DNA of 16,766 nucleotides. Source: Terriglobia bacterium. GTDB taxonomy: Bacteria > Acidobacteriota > Terriglobia > UBA7540. The position numbers and the translations under genes are program-made. The stretch lies in contig JAIQGB010000029.1 of the NCBI GenBank assembly GCA_020072905.1, positions 1 through 16,766 of the forward strand, given 5' to 3'. The notes under the pieces are model-generated. The model had not been told where the DNA came from and did no database searches. It saw only the letters and a program-made list of their open reading frames with translations. Of the stretch, positions 13,381 to 16,766 are shown piece by piece. The number at the start of each line of letters is the position of its first letter. Positions within the stretch are counted from its first letter, which is position 1.

Positions 13381-14739
13381 ATGACTGAGAACCGCATCCT
13401 GCTTTCCGAACGCGAGTTGCCCAAATCCTGGTACAACGTGCTGCCGGACCTGCCGAAGCCGCTCGCGCCGCCGCTCAATCCCGCCACCGGCCAGCCGGTC
13501 GATCCCAGCCAGCTCGCCGCCATCTTCCCGATGGCGCTCCTCGAACAGGAGGTCAGCTCGGCGCGCTCGATTCCCATTCCCGAGCCGGTGCTCGACATCC
13601 TGCGGCTGTGGCGCCCGACGCCGCTGGTGCGCGCCTTGCGGCTGGAAAAGGCGCTCGCGACGCCGGCGAAAATCTTCTACAAGAACGAGAGTGTTTCGCC
13701 GGCCGGAAGCCACAAGCCGAACACCGCGGTCGCGCAGGCCTTCTACAACCAGCAGGCAGGCATCAAGCGGCTGGCCACCGAAACGGGCGCAGGGCAGTGG
13801 GGCAGCGCGCTGGCGCTGGCCTGCAACTTCTTCGGCCTGGAATGCATGGTCTACATGGTGCGCGTCAGCTACGAGCAGAAGCCGCATCGGCGAACGATGA
13901 TGGAAGCCTGGGGCGCGAAGTGCATCCCTTCGCCGAGCGACCAGACAAACGCCGGGCGGAAGATGCGCGCCGAAGACCCCGACTCACCCGGCAGCCTGGG
14001 CATTGCCATCAGCGAGGCCGTCGAGGACGCTGCGGGGCGCAAGGACACCAACTATTCGCTGGGCAGCGTGCTGAATCACGTGCTGCTTCACCAGACGGTG
14101 ATTGGCCAGGAAGCGCTCGAGCAACTGAAGCGCGCGGGCGCGTTCCCCGACGTCGTGATCGGGTGCTGTGGCGGGGGAAGCAATTTCGCCGGGCTGGCGT
14201 TTCCGTTTGTGCCTTTGAAGGCGGCGGGGAAAGAAATTCGCTTGATCGCCGTCGAACCCACGGCCTGCCCGACCATGACCAAAGGCGTTTACGCTTACGA
14301 CTTCGGCGACAAGAGCGGCATGACGCCGCTGCTCAAGATGGATACGCTCGGCCACGATTTCATTCCGCCGGGCATTCACGCCGGCGGGCTGCGCTATCAC
14401 GGCATGGCGCCGACGGTGAGCCTGCTGCACCGCGCGGGCGTGATCGAAGCCGTGAGTTATCCGCAATTGAAATGCTTCGAAGCCGCCATCACCTTCGCGC
14501 GCGCCGAGGGGCTGATCGTCGCGCCGGAAACTTCCCACGCGGTGGCTTGCGTGATTGACGAAGCGCTGAAGGCCAAAGAAGAAGGGAAGGAGAAGACAAT
14601 TCTGTTCAACCTGAGCGGCCACGGGCATTTCGATATGGCTGCCTACGACAAGTACTTCGCAAACGAGCTCGAGGATTACCACTATCCGGAAGAGAGAATT
14701 CGCGAAGCGCTCGCCCATCTGCCGAAGGCTTTTGCTTAG
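13381..14739 (+). CDS. trpB2: TrpB2-type tryptophan synthase beta chain (PLP-dependent)
   Basis: A 452-residue cytosolic enzyme that makes tryptophan from indole and serine using pyridoxal phosphate. The PLP lysine is Lys112 in AGSHKPNTA; the catalytic-loop Glu134 is in TETGAGQWG, and the phosphate-binding GGGSN is at 264-268. The long N-terminal extension (SWYNVLPDLPKPLAPPLNP), the insert RVSYEQKPHRRTMMEAWGA and the PCPT-like VEPTACPTMTKG mark the TrpB2 subgroup, which is about 450 residues rather than the 390-400 of TrpB1. TrpB2 proteins generally lack tight pairing with TrpA and no trpA is nearby, so indole salvage or a stand-alone role is likely. ATG 13381 has GTGAGGA 6 nt upstream. It is convergent with purU. 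Confidence 0.95.
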   Translation: MTENRILLSERELPKSWYNVLPDLPKPLAPPLNPATGQPVDPSQLAAIFPMALLEQEVSSARSIPIPEPVLDILRLWRPTPLVRALRLEKALATPAKIFYKNESVSPAGSHKPNTAVAQAFYNQQAGIKRLATETGAGQWGSALALACNFFGLECMVYMVRVSYEQKPHRRTMMEAWGAKCIPSPSDQTNAGRKMRAEDPDSPGSLGIAISEAVEDAAGRKDTNYSLGSVLNHVLLHQTVIGQEALEQLKRAGAFPDVVIGCCGGGSNFAGLAFPFVPLKAAGKEIRLIAVEPTACPTMTKGVYAYDFGDKSGMTPLLKMDTLGHDFIPPGIHAGGLRYHGMAPTVSLLHRAGVIEAVSYPQLKCFEAAITFARAEGLIVAPETSHAVACVIDEALKAKEEGKEKTILFNLSGHGHFDMAAYDKYFANELEDYHYPEERIREALAHLPKAFA

Positions 14740-14742
14740 CGG

Positions 14743-14791
14743 CGGCCTTTGGGCCGAGACTCTCCAATCAAGTCTGCCCGCCTGAAGGCGG
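14743..14791. terminator. Two short hairpins between convergent trpB2 and purU
   Basis: CGGCC-TTTG-GGCCG (14743-14756) starts 3 nt after the trpB2 stop, and CCGCC-TGAA-GGCGG (14778-14791) lies 36 nt before the purU stop side. Both have 5-bp G/C stems and tetraloops and could serve both strands. Neither has a uridine tract, so they are weak candidates. Confidence 0.35.
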
Positions 14792-14827
14792 CCTCTCCAA
14801 CACTTGCCCGGATGCGCCGCAGTTTAT

Positions 14828-15691
14828 TCAGTCAAAAACCACCGTCTTGTTCCCATAGACCAGCACACGATTCTCCAGGTGGAGGCGGACGGCGCGCGCC
14901 AGCACCACCTTTTCGAGGTCCCGTCCCTTGCGAACGAGGGATTCGACCGAGTCGCGATGGCTCACGCGCACGACGTCTTGCTCGATGATGGGGCCGGCGT
15001 CCAGGTCGGCGGTGACGTAGTGGCTGGTGGCGCCAATCAACTTGACTCCTCGCCGATGAGCTTGGTGGTAGGGCTGAGAGCCCGCGAAGGCGGGCAGGAA
15101 GGAATGGTGGATGTTGATGATGCGGTTCGGATAAGCGTTGACGAAATCCGCCGTCAGGATTTGCATGTAGCGCGCCAGCACGATGAATTCGATTTCTTGG
15201 CGGCGCAGCTCTGTGATGATAAGCGCTTCCTGCGCGGCTTTGGTCTCCTTCGTGACCGGAACGACCAGGAACTCGATGCCGAAATACTCCGCCAAATGGC
15301 GCAGGTCGGGATGATTGCTGATGATGACCCGGAAGTCGGCTTTCAGCTCGCCGGAGCGGTGACGAAAGAGGATGTCGTAGAGACAATGATCGTACTTGGA
15401 AACCAGTATCGCGCTCCGCGGGACTTCATCGGAAAAGCGCAGTTCCCAATTGAGCTTGAGTTCTTGGGCCAGCGGTTCGAAGGCGTGACGAATCTCGTCG
15501 CGGCCGAGGGCAAAGCCCGCCAGGTCCCATTCGATTCTCATCAGGAAGAGCCCGGCTTCATCGTCGATGTGCTCGTCGGAGTGCAGGATGTTTCCATTGC
15601 GGCGGAAAACGAAGTCGGTGATGCGAGCCACCAGCCCCCTCTGGTCGGGGCTGGAAATCAGCAGCACCGCACTGGCCTTTGGGTCGGGCAT
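14828..15691 (-). CDS. purU: Formyltetrahydrofolate deformylase
   Basis: A 287-residue enzyme that hydrolyses 10-formyl-tetrahydrofolate to formate and tetrahydrofolate, balancing one-carbon pools and supplying formate for purine synthesis by PurT. An N-terminal ACT domain (about 8-85, LLISSPDQRGLVARITDFVF) precedes the formyltransferase fold (about 93-275). The catalytic triad Asn193, His195 and Asp231 appears in NIHHSFLPAF and LDAGPIIEQD, with the spacing seen in PurN. The end VRLHLENRVLVYGNKTVVF matches E. coli PurU (about 280 residues) closely. I chose ATG 15691 because AGG lies 5 nt upstream; a GTG two codons earlier has no ribosome binding site. It stands alone, convergent with trpB2 and divergent from the esterase, behind a leader with two hairpins. 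Confidence 0.95.
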   Translation of the reverse strand: MPDPKASAVLLISSPDQRGLVARITDFVFRRNGNILHSDEHIDDEAGLFLMRIEWDLAGFALGRDEIRHAFEPLAQELKLNWELRFSDEVPRSAILVSKYDHCLYDILFRHRSGELKADFRVIISNHPDLRHLAEYFGIEFLVVPVTKETKAAQEALIITELRRQEIEFIVLARYMQILTADFVNAYPNRIINIHHSFLPAFAGSQPYHQAHRRGVKLIGATSHYVTADLDAGPIIEQDVVRVSHRDSVESLVRKGRDLEKVVLARAVRLHLENRVLVYGNKTVVFD

Positions 15692-15706
15692 GTTCACCTC
15701 GCGATA

Positions 15707-15771
15707 GTCTGAAGACGAGGCATCACCGCCGGTAGCGCTTCAGACACCTTGGGTCCGATGGAGAACATCGG
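15707..15771 (-). promoter_or_regulatory. Structured leader upstream of purU (two hairpins)
   Basis: Reading toward purU, the first hairpin is CCGATG-N5-CATCGG (15771-15755). The second has perfect 8-bp arms GTCTGAAG and CTTCAGAC (15745-15738 with 15714-15707) and an inner ACCG-N-CGGT. The second hairpin ends 15 nt before the start codon, next to the ribosome binding site. Control of translation by ligand or protein is possible. No known riboswitch class was identified by eye. Confidence 0.4.
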
Positions 15772-15866
15772 GTTGCCGGGCGCGCTCGAACGTCGGCCAT
15801 CCATGTTAACCTGAGAGGCTTTGTTCTTTCCCTGGATTTCTAAATCGGCTGAAGAGAGTCTCTCCC

Positions 15867-16766
15867 ATGTCAAGGCGAGTGTTAATTGCTCATGGTTGTT
15901 TCCTGCTCGTTACCGCTGTCGGCGCTGCCTCTGTCGGGGTGCAAGCCGCGCAGGAGTCGCGCGCCAAACCTGCGGTCGAGCTGCTCTGGCCCCGAGGCGC
16001 GCCGGGGGCTGTGGGCAGTGAAGATGTGGACAAGCCTGCGCTCACCATCTCTCTGCCGGCGGAAAGCCAATCAACCGGCGTTGGAGTGGTGGTTTGCCCC
16101 GGCGGTGGATACGCCATGCTGGCCATGGATCACGAAGGCAAACAGATCGCGACGTGGCTGAATTCCATCGGCATCGCTGCCTTTGTGCTCAAATATCGCC
16201 TTGGCCCGCGCTACCGCCATCCCGCACCGATGCTCGACGCGCAGCGCGCCGTGCGCACGGTGCGGGCGAACGCCCAGAGGTTTCATATCAATCCGCACGA
16301 TATCGGCATTTGGGGATTTTCCGCCGGTGGGCATCTCGCCTCGACCGTGGCCACGCACTTCGACAAAGGTAACCCGCAGGCCGCCGACCCCATCGAGCGC
16401 GTCAGTTGCCGGCCGGACTTCGCCATCCTGGCTTACCCGGTGATTTCTTTCACCACCGAGTACACGCATCGCGGCTCGCTCGAGCATCTGCTCGGCACGA
16501 ATCCCGACCCGAAATTGGGCGAGCTACTTTCAAATGAAAAGCAGGTGACCTCGGAAACGCCGCCCACCTTCCTGTTTCACACCGATGCCGACGACGGAGT
16601 GCCGCCGGAAAACAGCGTGCTGTTCTACTTGGCGTTAAGGAAAGCTGGCGTGCCCGCGGAGATGCACATCTTCCAGCACGGGCCGCACGGCGTCGGACTG
16701 GCACCGACCGACCAAGTGCTTTCCGAATGGACCGACTGCCTGGCCAATTGGCTCAAGGCCCGGAGC
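15867..16766 (+). CDS. Secreted alpha/beta hydrolase, BD-FAE/acetylxylan-esterase-like (3' end beyond window)
   Basis: Exactly 300 codons are present with no stop before the window edge, so the last residues are missing. A Sec signal peptide covers about residues 1-28 (MSRRVLIAHGCFLLVTAVGAA...QAAQ). The alpha/beta-hydrolase fold follows: oxyanion region CPGGGY (77-82), nucleophile elbow GFSAGGH (150-156, Ser152), acid candidate in HTDADDGVP (Asp240-243) and catalytic His in QHGPHG (270-275). This is the layout of BD-FAE and acetyl-xylan-esterase-like enzymes, which remove acetyl or feruloyl groups from plant polysaccharides. The lipase/esterase family is certain, the substrate is inferred. 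The ATG is preceded by GAAGAGAG (about 15851-15858), 8 nt upstream. With the discoidin glycosidase it is the second predicted exported carbohydrate-active protein here. The 175-bp gap from purU shows no clear promoter. Confidence 0.9.
   Translation, partial: MSRRVLIAHGCFLLVTAVGAASVGVQAAQESRAKPAVELLWPRGAPGAVGSEDVDKPALTISLPAESQSTGVGVVVCPGGGYAMLAMDHEGKQIATWLNSIGIAAFVLKYRLGPRYRHPAPMLDAQRAVRTVRANAQRFHINPHDIGIWGFSAGGHLASTVATHFDKGNPQAADPIERVSCRPDFAILAYPVISFTTEYTHRGSLEHLLGTNPDPKLGELLSNEKQVTSETPPTFLFHTDADDGVPPENSVLFYLALRKAGVPAEMHIFQHGPHGVGLAPTDQVLSEWTDCLANWLKARS

Noticed and set aside
13608..14558. A 316-codon open frame on the plus strand inside trpB2.
   Set aside because: It is Arg/Gly/Ala-rich and out of frame within a clear TrpB2 gene.
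15750..15850. A SAM-I type riboswitch upstream of purU, prompted by GGCAACC followed by a hairpin.
   Set aside because: The AGAGGGAGGGA-type upstream strand, the GGUGCCAA element and a closing P1 stem are not found.

Overview
The window is a GC-rich bacterial segment of chromosomal character, with 11 protein-coding genes, two of them cut by the window edges. No rRNA, tRNA, CRISPR array, insertion sequence or phage gene was recognised. The gene mix (MacB-type ABC permease, GAF-GAF sigma-54 activator, Acidobacteria-like small STAS domain, secreted discoidin-glycosidase, TrpB2) would fit an Acidobacteriota-like soil bacterium. That is inference from gene content, since no marker gene is present.

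Layout. 1-796 (-): 5' part of a MacB/FtsX-type ABC permease, divergent from 931-1314 (+), a DUF488/YeaO-like protein. 1404-2588 (-): a 6-phosphofructokinase with both residues that mark the pyrophosphate-dependent type. 2735-8091 (-): a four-gene efflux cluster, transcribed in the order STAS-TolC fusion, EmrA-like membrane fusion protein, cytidylate-kinase-like protein, EmrB-like DHA2 transporter. 8266-10356 (-): a GAF-GAF-AAA+-Fis sigma-54 activator just upstream of that cluster. 10528-12708 (-): a secreted discoidin-domain glycoside-hydrolase-like protein. 12709-13380: a 672-bp non-coding stretch with inverted repeats. 13381-14739 (+): TrpB2-type tryptophan synthase beta chain. 14828-15691 (-): PurU formyltetrahydrofolate deformylase. 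15867-16766 (+): secreted alpha/beta-hydrolase esterase, running off the end.

The main result is the efflux cluster and its control region. Between the activator's stop codon and the first efflux gene lie, in order, a perfect 34-bp palindrome made of two TGCCGA-N4-TCGGCA elements (8232-8265), an IHF-like site with one mismatch (8176-8188), and a -24/-12 sigma-54 promoter (8123-8138). The promoter is followed by a Shine-Dalgarno sequence and ATG. Spacing matches a classical enhancer, bend and sigma-54 promoter arrangement, and it fixes the start of the first gene at 8091. That gene fuses a cytosolic-type STAS domain, in frame, ahead of an internal signal peptide and a TolC-like outer-membrane factor. 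A nucleotide-kinase-like gene sits between the membrane fusion protein and transporter genes, and an 11-bp perfect hairpin precedes the transporter. This reads as a GAF-sensed, sigma-54-driven EmrAB-TolC-like pump with two unexplained extra modules, STAS and kinase.
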